Source: G965212025 sp965215765 | GTDB taxonomy: Bacteria > Pseudomonadota > Gammaproteobacteria > Poriferisulfidales > Oxydemutatoraceae | Assembly (NCBI GenBank): GCA_965215765.1 | Contig: OZ244118.1 | Location: 1,612,001 to 1,676,000, forward strand | Direction: 5' to 3' | DNA length: 64,000 bases | Shown here: positions 8,463-17,966 of the stretch, piece after piece | Position numbering within the stretch: position 1 is the stretch's first letter | Layout of the letters: each line of letters opens with the position of its first letter | Notes under the pieces: model-generated | Told to the model about the DNA's origin: nothing | Database searches by the model: none | What the model saw: only the letters and a program-made list of their open reading frames with translations | Translations under genes and position numbers: made by a program

Positions 8463-8989
8463 GCCGTTTTTTCTGGGAGCAACAAAGGTTCGCATCTGCT
8501 GATGCCACACAGGAATGACGGAATGATTCACGCATCGAGGGTGCAATTGCTACAGAGAAAGTGGTTCCTGGCTCCATCAGGCTGGGAAGCTGCCAGGTCT
8601 TGGGGATTGCTGGTTCTGCGAATTTTAGAGCCACGAACGTCGGCTTTTTTGCCCCGAGGTCACCATGGTAGCCAAGCCGGCTACGCCTAATGCGCTCTTG
8701 GCACTTGACTATTGCCACGCCGATTTGAACAATATGGCGATCCAGGATGCCACGCACAGTGCCTTCGTTTGTTTCTGACTCGAAGGTGACAGAGGTTCTT
8801 GGGTTGGAGAGGGTGGTATTACATCGCCTGGCTTATCAAAGCGTGGGCGTGAGCCTCTCTTCTTTTTTCAGCTTTCATTGACTGTCAGGCTTGTGTCTCT
8901 CAGTGAGCAGAGGAAAAAGGAAGTGTTTGGAGTTCTGAACCATATCGGAGCTTCTCCATTTATTTACAACATTGAGTGATTTAGAAACT
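8463..8989. other. 527-bp stretch without a recognised gene
   Basis: A minus-strand frame at 8374-8757 is open but overlaps the reductase end, and its product is not recognised. I looked for 6S RNA, tmRNA, RNase P RNA and SRP RNA signatures and found none. It contains the HU upstream region. It may be a decayed gene. Confidence 0.4.
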
Positions 8990-9262
8990 ATGAATAAAGC
9001 AGAATTGATTACAAAAGTGTCTGAGCAATCTGAGCTCAGCAAGACTGACGCAACCAAAGCAGTGGGTGCAGTTATTGAATGTATCAGTGCTTCCTTGGCA
9101 GAAGGCGATCCTGTAGCACTTATTGGATTTGGATCCTTTCAGGTTCGTGACCGGGCAGCGCGGATAGGCCACAACCCCAGAACCGGTAAAAAAATTGAAA
9201 TTGCCGCATCCAAGCAACCCGTTTTCAAAGCGGGGCGCACACTAAAAGACCGAGTCTCCTGA
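8990..9262 (+). CDS. hupB: DNA-binding protein HU (beta-type)
   Basis: This 90-residue histone-like protein bends and compacts DNA as a dimer. It starts MNKAELITKV and carries the HU signature GFGSFQVRDRAARIGHNPRT (DNA-binding arm) with the C-terminal KPVFKAGR-like stretch (QPVFKAGRTLKDRVS). ATG 8990 is chosen over 8972 because MNKAEL is the family N-terminus. The order hupB, tRNA, ppiD is common in gammaproteobacteria, although lon, often upstream, is not here. Confidence 0.95.
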   Translation: MNKAELITKVSEQSELSKTDATKAVGAVIECISASLAEGDPVALIGFGSFQVRDRAARIGHNPRTGKKIEIAASKQPVFKAGRTLKDRVS

Positions 9263-9356
9263 GCTTTGCCGGTCACGCGGCCGTTGTGCAGCGTGGGGGG
9301 CAGCATCTGTTGTTAATATTTTCGCTTGGTTGCGCATTCGAGGTCGGTGGCGGAGG

Positions 9357-9428
9357 GGGTGCTTAGCTCAGCGGCAGAGCGTCGCCCTTACAAGGCGAAA
9401 GTCGGGGGTTCAATTCCCTCAGCACCCA
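9357..9428 (+). tRNA. tRNA-Val (anticodon TAC)
   Basis: The 72-nt cloverleaf has acceptor GGGTGCT/AGCACCC, anticodon stem TCGCC/GGCGA around the loop CTTACAA (TAC), and T-loop GGTTCAATTCC. The 3' CCA is not encoded. Confidence 0.95.
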
Positions 9429-9526
9429 TACTTGCAACAGGGGTGGCGGTACAGTTTTTCGAAATATCGGTTTTTACGTTTCAGGGCGGCGGTTCGAATG
9501 GATGCCCCGGCGTTCATTAATGAGAT

Positions 9527-9603
9527 GGAGCGGTAGTTCAGTTGGTTAGAATACCGGCCTGTCAAGCCGGGGGTCGCGGGTTCGAGTCCCGTCCGCTCCG
9601 CCA
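9527..9603 (+). tRNA. tRNA-Asp (anticodon GTC)
   Basis: The 77-nt cloverleaf with encoded CCA has acceptor GGAGCGG/CCGCTCC, anticodon loop CTGTCAA (GTC), and T-arm GCGGGTTCGAGTCCCGT. It lies 98 bp after tRNA-Val and was probably transcribed with it. Confidence 0.96.
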
Positions 9604-9681
9604 CCGCGAGGCTGGCATTGGTGTTGTCCCTTTGTTGTGTTCTTCCTTGTTCTCTGATGGTCTAAACAGGATTGTGATGAA

Positions 9682-11571
9682 ATGTTGATGCAAATTAAAG
9701 ACAAGGCGAGTGGTTGGATAGCCTATTTGATCGTCGGCTTGATATCTGTCCCTTTTGCTCTTTGGGGTATTAACCAGTACTTCTATCTGGGCACCGATCC
9801 GGTTGTTCTGGAGGTGGGTGGCGAGGATATTCCCTACAGCGTTTTTCAGTCGGCTTACCGTGAGCGCAAGCAATATCTGGAGTCTGTCATGGGAGCGCAG
9901 AACGTCAGCGAACAACTCGTGCAACGTGAGACCGTTAACTCGTTGATAAGAGAAAGGATTTGGAGTATTGAGGCAGAGAAGAATGGCTACTTCGTAACAG
10001 ATTTGGAGCTTGCCGACTACATCAGGAACCTTCCCGAGTTTACGCGGGATGGAGAATTTGACGAGGAAAAATACAGAAGAATCATTGATTTACGGGGAGA
10101 ATCTGAAGCAACTTTTGAAGAATCGCTCAGGCTCACGCTACTAAGTAATCGTGTGCCCAGGTTCATCGTGGAAACGGCTTTTAGCTTAAAAAATGAAAAA
10201 GAGCGATACGAAAAGCTTCTTTTCCAAGAGCGCGGACTACGCTATGTCACCTTGGTGGCGGGTCAATTTATTGTTCCGGGGAGCGTCAGCACCACAGAAG
10301 TCGAAACCTATTACGAAGAAAATCCGGAAAAATTTACGCAGCCTGAAGCCGCGCAACTGCAATACATTGAGCTTGACGAAAAAGAGTTGTTGAACCCTGA
10401 TTCTGTCAGCACTGAACAAGTCACCCGCTACTACACAGACAATCCCAATGAGTTTTTTGCTCCTGAGCAGCTACAGATAGCGCATATCCTGTTTGACGTG
10501 GAAGCACATGGCGTAGCGGGCGCATGGGAGCGTATAGAAACTGTGTACGGTGAGCTTGAGAAAGGAGTGGATTTTGAAAAGCTGAGCGCAGAGTATTCCG
10601 ATGACAGCCTGACAGCAGAGCGGGGGGGCGAACTTCCCTTGGTCACGTATGAGGATCTGGGAGAAGAGTACATTGCTGAGACCTTGGCGTCTTTGTCTCC
10701 GGGTGAATTCAGCACGGCGATCCAAACGACCTACGGTTTACAGATTTTCAAGCTGTTGGATCGTGTTTCGTCGCGCATAATCAGCATTGACGATGCCAGC
10801 TACGACATCAGATCCGAACTGGCTGAGCAACTGGCGCAGGAAGAATTCAACGACATGCTGGATCAGTTGAGCAGCCTGGTGTATGAAAACGTGGACTCTC
10901 TGAAATACCCAGCGGAGACCTTGGGCTTGGAAGTGAAAAAAACCTCTTGGGTGAGCCGCAGTTCCAACACGGGCATCATGCAGTATCCAAAAATCAAGGA
11001 GGCTGCGTTCGCGGAAGATGTCACTCTGAGGGGCTACAACAGCGAAGTAATAGAGGTAGAAGCGGGGCACGCAGTGGTCGTGCGGGCAGAAGGCTACCGG
11101 ACAGCCAGACAAAAGGAATTTTCCGAGGTAAGAGCATCCATCACGACCGAATTGCTGCTCAGCAAAGCTTTTTTGTTGGCAGAGGCCAAGGCATCTTCTA
11201 TGACCAGAGCCTTACGCACAGGATCAAATCTGGATTCGGAGGCACGTAAAGCAGGCCTTAAAGTTCATGACATGGGTTTCGTGAGAAGGGACGCTGAAGG
11301 TACAGATGTGGAACGCCTGATTGGCGAGGCTGCGTTTCGCATGAGAAAACCCGGTGACAACAAACCAAGCTATCGCAAACTGGAGCACCCGGAAAACGCG
11401 TCTTACTACATTATCGAGCTGAGGAAAGTTCGCGTTGGCCGAGCAATTGATGAAGCGGTAGCTGCTAGCGAAGCATTCTCATACAACGAGCGCGAGCTGG
11501 AAGCGGCACTTTTGACGTTGCTCGGTGGAGCCGATCTCGATATATCTCTGAACGATCTTCCCCAGCCTTAG
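9682..11571 (+). CDS. ppiD: Periplasmic folding chaperone PpiD (SurA_N/parvulin family)
   Basis: This 629-residue protein is anchored by one N-terminal membrane segment (about residues 13-35, WIAYLIVGLISVPFALWGI) with the rest in the periplasm. A SurA_N-like chaperone region follows, then a parvulin PPIase domain around residues 265-360 (IAHILFDVEA ... GVDFEKLSAEYSDD ... GGELP ... LSPGEFS), then a second degenerate parvulin-like region. The length matches E. coli PpiD (about 620). It helps outer-membrane and periplasmic proteins fold near the Sec translocon. Start ATG 9682 has AGGA about 11 bp upstream. Confidence 0.93.
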   Translation: MLMQIKDKASGWIAYLIVGLISVPFALWGINQYFYLGTDPVVLEVGGEDIPYSVFQSAYRERKQYLESVMGAQNVSEQLVQRETVNSLIRERIWSIEAEKNGYFVTDLELADYIRNLPEFTRDGEFDEEKYRRIIDLRGESEATFEESLRLTLLSNRVPRFIVETAFSLKNEKERYEKLLFQERGLRYVTLVAGQFIVPGSVSTTEVETYYEENPEKFTQPEAAQLQYIELDEKELLNPDSVSTEQVTRYYTDNPNEFFAPEQLQIAHILFDVEAHGVAGAWERIETVYGELEKGVDFEKLSAEYSDDSLTAERGGELPLVTYEDLGEEYIAETLASLSPGEFSTAIQTTYGLQIFKLLDRVSSRIISIDDASYDIRSELAEQLAQEEFNDMLDQLSSLVYENVDSLKYPAETLGLEVKKTSWVSRSSNTGIMQYPKIKEAAFAEDVTLRGYNSEVIEVEAGHAVVVRAEGYRTARQKEFSEVRASITTELLLSKAFLLAEAKASSMTRALRTGSNLDSEARKAGLKVHDMGFVRRDAEGTDVERLIGEAAFRMRKPGDNKPSYRKLEHPENASYYIIELRKVRVGRAIDEAVAASEAFSYNERELEAALLTLLGGADLDISLNDLPQP

Positions 11572-11690
11572 TAACCACTATTGACCCCGGACGTCTCTTC
11601 CGAATCCGGGCAATCAGTTACAGCCTTGCCACTCTGGCTGCTTCTTGGCACCACTAGGCGCAGTGCCAATTAATTACGAGGTCGAATCTA

Positions 11691-12288
11691 GCAAGCTGCT
11701 TGCGTGTCGGGATAATGAGATATCAGAATGAGATATCAAAAGGCGGGAAACGCGAGTGCTTCAGACAAGAAGCTGACGATGATCCTCAGCTCAATGAGGC
11801 TCGAAAGCCCTCAGCCGAGCAAGTGATAGCCGGCGTCCACATAGAGCACTTCGCCGGTCACTCCGGAAGCCAAAGGCGAACATAGAAACGCGGCGGCATT
11901 TCCCACGTCTTCAATCGTGACGTTTCTGCGCAGAGGCGCGTGTTCCGCAGCGTAGGCGTGCATCTGCCGGAAACCGCTGATTCTCAGGTTAATTTAGCAA
12001 GCTGCTTGCGTGTCGGGATAATGAGATATCAAAAGGCGGAAAACGCGGGTGCTTCAGACAAGAAGCTGACGATGATCCTCAGCTCAATGAGGCTCGAAAG
12101 CTCTCAGCCGAGCAAATGATAGCCGGCATCCATATGGAGCACTTCGCCGGTCACTCCGGAAGCCAAAGGCAACATAGAAACGCTACGGCATTTCCCATGT
12201 CTTCAATCGTGACGTTTCTGCGCAGAGGCGCGTGTTCCGCTACGTAGGCGTGCATCTGCCGGAAACCGCTGATTCTCAGGTTAATTTG
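11691..12288. repeat. Two degraded tandem copies of the fabI 3' end
   Basis: Units start at 11691, 11997 and 12289 with GCAAGCTGCTTGCGTGTCGG; the third runs into the intact fabI. Each carries the last about 57 codons of fabI plus its downstream region, then breaks at GCTGATTC and joins TCAGGTTAATTT before the next unit. Unit 1 is 306 bp and includes a 14-bp micro-duplication near 11715-11735. Unit 2 is 292 bp and has a one-base deletion (AAAGGCAACATAG) that breaks the frame. They lie between ppiD and fabI and are not expected to make protein. Confidence 0.9.
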
Positions 12289-12395
12289 GCAAGCTGCTTG
12301 CGTGTCGGGATAATGAGATATCAAAAGGCGGAAAACGCGGGTGCTTCAGACAAGAAGCTGACGATGGTCCTCAGCTCAATGAGGCTCGAAAGCCC

Positions 12396-13166
12396 TCAGC
12401 CGAGCAAGTGATAGCCGGCGTCCACATAGAGCACTTCGCCGGTCACTCCGGAAGCCAAAGGCGAACATAGAAACGCTGCGGCATTTCCCACGTCTTCAAT
12501 CGTGACGTTTCTGCGCAGAGGCGCGTGTTCCGCAGCGTAGGCGTGCATCTGCCGGAAACCGCTGATTCCTGAAGCTGCCAGGGTGCGTATCGGTCCTGCT
12601 GATATTGCGTTCACGCGCGTTCCCTGTGGGCCCAATTCTCTCGCCATGTATCGAACGTTGGCTTCAAGACTCGCTTTTGCCAGACCCATAACGTTGTAAT
12701 TCGGGATGGCGCGCACAGCGCCGATATAGCTCAAGGTCAAAATGGTTCCATCGGACACTTTGCCCATGAGGGGTCGTGCTTCTCTTGCCAACGCAGTCAG
12801 GCTGTAGGAACTGATTTCGTGTGCCTGCAAAAAAGCTTCGCGGCTGGTTCCCGCAAGGAAACTGCCGGATAAGGCTTCGCGCGGCGCGAAAGCGAGCGAA
12901 TGAACCAGACAGTCCAAGTGTTCCCAGTTGTCGGCCAGCTCGCAAAACAGCTTGCTGATCTGCATTTCCTCGCTGACATCGCAAGTAAAAACGGATGCGT
13001 CACCGCATTGGGCGGCAAGAGGGAGGAGACGCTGTTTTAAGCGTTCGTTTTGGCAAACAAGTGCCAGTGTGGCGCCTTGTTGATGGAAAGTTTTCGCAAT
13101 GCCCCACGCTATTGAGCGCTCGCCCGCCAAGCCACAAACCAGAACTTTTTTATTTTTGAGCAACAC
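12396..13166 (-). CDS. fabI: Enoyl-[acyl-carrier-protein] reductase (NADH) FabI
   Basis: FabI catalyses the last reduction of each fatty-acid elongation round in the cytoplasm. The 256-residue SDR protein shows the FabI cofactor motif GLAGERSIAWGIA, the catalytic Tyr-x6-Lys pair in NYNVMGLAKAS, and AGPIRTLAA. GTG at 13166 is chosen because AGGAGG lies 6 bp upstream; the ATG at 13193 would lie upstream of that site. The last about 170 bp recur twice downstream (11691-12288). The gene is separate from the fab cluster at 49532, as is usual. Confidence 0.94.
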   Translation of the reverse strand: MLLKNKKVLVCGLAGERSIAWGIAKTFHQQGATLALVCQNERLKQRLLPLAAQCGDASVFTCDVSEEMQISKLFCELADNWEHLDCLVHSLAFAPREALSGSFLAGTSREAFLQAHEISSYSLTALAREARPLMGKVSDGTILTLSYIGAVRAIPNYNVMGLAKASLEANVRYMARELGPQGTRVNAISAGPIRTLAASGISGFRQMHAYAAEHAPLRRNVTIEDVGNAAAFLCSPLASGVTGEVLYVDAGYHLLG

Positions 13167-13329
13167 CGCGCACCTCCTGAAAACATCACGCAAAGGGTTA
13201 TGGAGACCGGTCGCTGTAGAGAGAAACCATCACGTAGAAATGAGCAAAAAGCCTCGCGGGCAGTGTAGCATTAGCCGCTTGAACAAACGCCATGTTTTTC
13301 TTTTTTCCGGATCTGCATACAGCCCTGCC

Positions 13330-15465
13330 ATGAAGCGGGCGTTGACTCTGACCGTGGCATTTTTTGCCACCTTGCTGCTGTTTGCCTGTGAAGGGACTTG
13401 GAACAACCCCTATTCAGGCAAGCTGGACAGCAATGACTTGCATGTCTCTTTTGATGAGCGCCCCAAGACTTTGGATCCTGCGCGTTCTTATTCCAGCAAC
13501 GAATACCGCTTCATCGCCCAAATTTACGAACCACCACTACAGTACGCTTACCTGGTGCGCCCGTATCATTTGATTCCGCTGACCAGCAGAGACAAACCGA
13601 AGATTTCATACCGTGACAGGGAAGGGAACGTGGTACTGGAGCCGGGAGAAGATATTTTCGCGGTCTACGAAATAACGCTCAAAAGTGGTGTGCTGTTTCA
13701 GCCACACCCTTCATTCGCGATGCGGGATTCGGGCGAGTATCTTTACCACCACCTGGATCCGGGGGCGCCAATGCGTCGCTTGAGTGACTTTGAACAAGCA
13801 GCCACGCGTGAATTGGTCGCCGAAGATTACGTCTACCAGATAAAACGATTGGCTGATCCTGCAAACAGTTCACCCATTTCGCAGTTGTTACGCAAGCACG
13901 TGCAAGGGTTTGAAACGCTGAACGCTGAAATTCAGAGCTTGCGTGAAAAGAAGCAAGCGGGGTGGGTTGATCTTCGCCCCCTGACCTTGGCAGGTGTGCG
14001 CGCCACCGGCAAATACCGTTATCAGATCACCGTGAACAGCATGTACCCGCAGTTCATTTACTGGCTTGCCATGCCGTTTTTCGCGCCCATGCCGTGGGAG
14101 GCAGACCGGTTTTATGCGCAAGAAGTCCTTCAGAAGAGAAATATCACGCTGGACTGGTACCCGATTGGAACTGGTGCCTACATGCTCACGGAAAACAACC
14201 CGAACCTGCGCATGGTCTTGGAAAGAAACCCCCACTACCGAAAGGACTACTATCCTCTCGAAGGGACTCAGGAAGATATGTCCGCCCACCTGTTGGTAGA
14301 TGCGGGGAAGGAGGTTCCGTTCATCAACAGAGCAATATACAGCTTGGAAAAAGAAAGCATCCCTTATTGGAACAAGTTTTTACAGGGTTACTACGATATT
14401 TCGGGGGTGGGCTCTGAAAGTTTTGACCAAGCCGTGACTTTGGGCACGAGGGGTCAGTTTGAGCTGACGGACTACATGAGGTCGCACGATATCGGCATGC
14501 ACAGTTCCGTTGCTCCCTCCATTTATTATTTTGGTTTCAACATGACAGACCCGGTTGTAGGGGGTGACGGTGAGCGCGCACGAAAGTTGCGTCAGGCTAT
14601 TTCCATTGCCGTTGATACGGAAGAATTCATTGCCATATTCCAGAATGGACAGGGAATCCCTGCGCAAGGGCCATTGCCACCCGGCATACCCGGTTATGTC
14701 CCCGGTCGCAAGGGAATCAACGATGTCGTTTACAAATGGGAAGATGGGGCACCTGTGCGCAGATCCCTTGAAAAAGCTCGGGAGCTCATGGCAGAAGCAG
14801 GCTATGGCTTGGGCATAGACGCTCGCACAAAGAAACCTTTGCTTCTGAAGTTTGTAACCGCCCAGTCCTCGTCGGAAGATCAGCCGCGGCTCAGGTGGCT
14901 ACAAAAGCAATTTTCCAAGTTGGGGATCACGATCAACTTTGAAACAGTTGACTACAATCTTTTCCAGAAAAAAATCAGAACCGGTGCTGCACAGTTCTTC
15001 ATGTGGGGCTGGAATGCCGACTACCCTGATCCGGAAAATTTCTTTTTCCTGTTGTACGGGGAGAACTCCAAAGTCAACAATGGCGGTGAAAACGCAGCCA
15101 ACTATGCCAACCCGGAGTTTGACCGTCTTTTCAGGATCATGGAAGGCATGTCGGATGGTCCCGGGCGATTGGCTATTATTGGCCAAATGATGACCATTGT
15201 TCGCGAGGATTGCCCCTGGATTTGGGGCTTTTACCCGACTACTTACTCTTTAAACCATGGCTGGCTGAAAAACGTAAAGCCCAACGCCATGGCCAGAAAC
15301 ACTTTGCGCTTCTGGCGCCTGGATGGTGATCAGCGCGCAGTAAAAACCGAGCGTTGGAACACCCCGATCAGCTGGCCTATTCTTGCGATGCTCCTGATCC
15401 TGGTTCTGCTGCTGCTTCCGGCTGTCGTGAGCTACCACAAAAAAAGAAACCGCACTGCGTTGTGA
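13330..15465 (+). CDS. Peptide ABC transporter substrate-binding lipoprotein (SBP family 5, YejA/OppA-like)
   Basis: This 711-residue extracytoplasmic receptor belongs to an oligopeptide-type importer. ATG 13330 gives a lipoprotein signal (MKRALTLTVAFF...LLLFAC, lipobox LFAC), whereas upstream starts would bury it. SBP-5 features include LDPARSYSSNEYRFIAQIYEPP near the N-terminus and FFMWGWNADYPDPENFF near the C-terminal third. Unusually, a hydrophobic segment near the end (WPILAMLLILVLLLLPAVV) is followed by a basic KKR tail, suggesting a second membrane anchor. It is the first gene of a four-gene transporter operon and overlaps the next by 4 bp. Confidence 0.88.
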   Translation: MKRALTLTVAFFATLLLFACEGTWNNPYSGKLDSNDLHVSFDERPKTLDPARSYSSNEYRFIAQIYEPPLQYAYLVRPYHLIPLTSRDKPKISYRDREGNVVLEPGEDIFAVYEITLKSGVLFQPHPSFAMRDSGEYLYHHLDPGAPMRRLSDFEQAATRELVAEDYVYQIKRLADPANSSPISQLLRKHVQGFETLNAEIQSLREKKQAGWVDLRPLTLAGVRATGKYRYQITVNSMYPQFIYWLAMPFFAPMPWEADRFYAQEVLQKRNITLDWYPIGTGAYMLTENNPNLRMVLERNPHYRKDYYPLEGTQEDMSAHLLVDAGKEVPFINRAIYSLEKESIPYWNKFLQGYYDISGVGSESFDQAVTLGTRGQFELTDYMRSHDIGMHSSVAPSIYYFGFNMTDPVVGGDGERARKLRQAISIAVDTEEFIAIFQNGQGIPAQGPLPPGIPGYVPGRKGINDVVYKWEDGAPVRRSLEKARELMAEAGYGLGIDARTKKPLLLKFVTAQSSSEDQPRLRWLQKQFSKLGITINFETVDYNLFQKKIRTGAAQFFMWGWNADYPDPENFFFLLYGENSKVNNGGENAANYANPEFDRLFRIMEGMSDGPGRLAIIGQMMTIVREDCPWIWGFYPTTYSLNHGWLKNVKPNAMARNTLRFWRLDGDQRAVKTERWNTPISWPILAMLLILVLLLLPAVVSYHKKRNRTAL

Positions 15466-16439
15466 GTGCTTATATCCTTCGCCGGCTGCTTTATGCGCTC
15501 CCGATATTAATCGGCATCAACCTCATTACCTTTGCTTTGTTTTTTGTCGTGAACACGCCGGACGATATCGCCCGTATGCATTTGGGGAACCGCAACATTG
15601 ACCAACAGGATATCGTGAGTTGGAAAAAACAGCACGGTTACGACTACCCCATGCTCTATAACGAGGAAAAAGAAGGGCTGGAGAAATTTACGGAGACGCT
15701 TTTTGTTCGTGAGTCGCTGGAACTGTTTCTTTTTGATTTTGGCCGTTCTGATGGTGGGCGAAACATTGGCTACGACATCAAGCAGCGTGCTTTGCCGAGC
15801 CTTGCCATCGCCATCCCCACTTTGCTGATTGGCCTTGCTTTCAACATCACTTTTGCTTTCTTCATGGTGTTTTTTCGAGCGACTTACGTGGATTACACAT
15901 CGGTCATTCTGTGCGTCGCCATGATGTCAATTTCCAGTATTTTTTACATCATCATGGGGCAATTTCTGTTTTCAAAAATGCTGAGACTCGCGCCTATTTC
16001 TGGTTACGACACCGGCCTGGACGTTGCCAAGTTCCTGATTCTGCCTGTTCTCGTGGGCATACTGAGCGGTATAGGCGCGGGGAGCCGTTGGTATCGAACT
16101 ATTTTCCTGGAGGAAATTGGCAAGCCTTATGTGCAAACTGCGCGGGCAAAAGGTTTACAGGAAGCACGCATCCTGTTCAGACACGTGTTGAGAAACGCGC
16201 TGATTCCCATTTTGACCGGGATCGTAGTCGTCTTGCCCGTCTTGTTCATGGGCAGTCTTATCATCGAGTCTTTTTTTGGCATTCCGGGTCTTGGGAGCTA
16301 CACCATTGAGGCCATCATTCATCAGGACTTTGCCATTGTGCGTTCCATGGTTTTTCTGGGCTCGATACTGTACATGGCAGGCCTGTTTCTGACGGACATC
16401 TCTTATGCGATTGTGGATCCCAGGGTACGGTTCAGCTAG
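15462..16439 (+). CDS. Peptide ABC transporter permease (YejB/OppB type)
   Basis: This 325-residue inner-membrane permease begins VSAYILRRLLYALPILIGINLITFALFF, the classic OppB/DppB N-terminus. Several membrane segments follow, with the EAA loop around YVQTARAKGLQEARILFRHVLRNAL and the terminal DPRVRFS. GTG 15462 overlaps the stop of the binding protein (GTGA); longer upstream frames overlap that gene heavily. Confidence 0.9.
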   Translation: MSAYILRRLLYALPILIGINLITFALFFVVNTPDDIARMHLGNRNIDQQDIVSWKKQHGYDYPMLYNEEKEGLEKFTETLFVRESLELFLFDFGRSDGGRNIGYDIKQRALPSLAIAIPTLLIGLAFNITFAFFMVFFRATYVDYTSVILCVAMMSISSIFYIIMGQFLFSKMLRLAPISGYDTGLDVAKFLILPVLVGILSGIGAGSRWYRTIFLEEIGKPYVQTARAKGLQEARILFRHVLRNALIPILTGIVVVLPVLFMGSLIIESFFGIPGLGSYTIEAIIHQDFAIVRSMVFLGSILYMAGLFLTDISYAIVDPRVRFS

Positions 16440-16495
16440 CTTGGGCTGGCTCTGCTCACAAAGTGCTTTGGCTCACTTAATGCTTCCTTGATGCC

Positions 16496-17932
16496 GTGCC
16501 GGTAATTTTTCTCACCGATGCTTTGTTTCTGACCTTGGTGGCATCCGGGGTTGTGGCGACTTTTTACATTCGCCGCCACCCGCATTTGCTCATCCCCTGG
16601 CGCAAGCTTTCCCGAAAACGCAGTGCCATGATTTCCTTGGTCATCATCATGTTTTACCTGACAGTCGCCTTGCTGGATTCACTGCACTTCAAGGTTCCCG
16701 TTGACAGCCCGGAAGAACGCGCCAGTTATGGCACCGACATCATCAGCGTTTTTGATTACCTGGTTGCACCAATTCTGATTTTTGGCAAACAGGAAAAAAC
16801 TTTTTCAGAGCCGTTTTCCACACACTCTTTCAGCAAAGAAACACGAAAGCTTCCCGATGGAAGCTGGGAGAGCACCTATCCTCGTTTGAAAATTGCCGAT
16901 GCTCATTCCGTCGGAACCGAGGGCGGCTCACCTCGCGGCGTTCTGCCTGTCCTTTTTCGAGCCCTTGCCTGGGCGCTGATTTTTTTAACGCTCCTTTACG
17001 CTGCTTTTTTCATAAGGCGAGCCCGGCGCACCGACACTTCCGTTTGGGAGGCGGTGCAAGAAGTCATGAGCGGCAAAAGCGCTGTGCCTTGGCGGGAAGC
17101 TCTGCTGGCCTTTTCCCTGCTGGTTCTCTTGCTCACTGCGCTTTTCGCTTTCAGCACCCATTACCATGTTTTTGGTACTGACAAGGTTGGGGGAGATGTT
17201 TTTTATAAAACCCTGAAAAGCATCCGTACGGGCGTGCTTATCGGAACCTTGACCACCATCTTTATGTTGCCTTTCGCGCTGTTGCTGGGCGTCGTGGCCG
17301 GGTACTTTTTAGGCTGGGTAGACGATGTGATTCAGTATGTTTATACGACTCTGAACTCCATCCCTTCCGTGCTGTTGATTGCGGCCGGGGTTTTGATGCT
17401 GCAAGTTTATATGGCGCAACACGAAGCTGATTTTGCTTCCGTCGCGGAAAGAAGTAACGCAAAGCTGCTTTTTCTTTGCCTGGTGCTCGGGGTCACGAGT
17501 TGGACCGGCCTTTGCCGCTTGCTCAGAGCCGAAACTCTGAAAGTAAAGAGCATGGACTATATCCAGGCCGCTCGCTGCGTGGGGGTAGGGCGGCTGAAAA
17601 TCATTTTGCGTCACGTGCTCCCCAATGTTGCTCACATCGTTTTCATTACAACCGCGCTCGAGTTCAGCACCTTGGTGCTGGCGGAGGCGATACTTTCCTA
17701 CATCAACATTGGCGTGGATCCGGCAATGAACAGTTGGGGGAATATGATCAGTTCCGCACGCCTGGAAATGGCGAGAGAACCAGAAGTCTGGTGGTCACTT
17801 GTGGCCTCACTGATTTTCATGTTTGGTTTGGTGCTGTGCGCAAACCTCTTTGCCGATGCGGTCAGAGACGCTTTTGACCCCCACACCGAAGCCCACCGGA
17901 CGCCGCAGTTGCCCGGAAAGGAATCGGCATGA
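16496..17932 (+). CDS. Peptide ABC transporter permease (YejE/OppC type)
   Basis: This 478-residue second permease has an N-terminal segment MISLVIIMFYLTVALLDSL, a long extracytoplasmic insert, then the OppC-like core with the EAA loop KSMDYIQAARCVGVGRLKII and FSTLVLAEAILSYINIG. It is longer than typical OppC (about 300) and resembles YejE-like permeases with a large periplasmic region. GTG 16496 has no clear Shine-Dalgarno, so the exact start is uncertain. Confidence 0.88.
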   Translation: MPVIFLTDALFLTLVASGVVATFYIRRHPHLLIPWRKLSRKRSAMISLVIIMFYLTVALLDSLHFKVPVDSPEERASYGTDIISVFDYLVAPILIFGKQEKTFSEPFSTHSFSKETRKLPDGSWESTYPRLKIADAHSVGTEGGSPRGVLPVLFRALAWALIFLTLLYAAFFIRRARRTDTSVWEAVQEVMSGKSAVPWREALLAFSLLVLLLTALFAFSTHYHVFGTDKVGGDVFYKTLKSIRTGVLIGTLTTIFMLPFALLLGVVAGYFLGWVDDVIQYVYTTLNSIPSVLLIAAGVLMLQVYMAQHEADFASVAERSNAKLLFLCLVLGVTSWTGLCRLLRAETLKVKSMDYIQAARCVGVGRLKIILRHVLPNVAHIVFITTALEFSTLVLAEAILSYINIGVDPAMNSWGNMISSARLEMAREPEVWWSLVASLIFMFGLVLCANLFADAVRDAFDPHTEAHRTPQLPGKESA

Positions 17933-17966
17933 TGCTTTTTGTCAGCGTGGCACACTTTTCAGGACA

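Noticed and set aside
8463..8989. 6S RNA, tmRNA, RNase P RNA or SRP RNA in the hupB upstream region
   Set aside because: None of the conserved cores or terminal stems was found.
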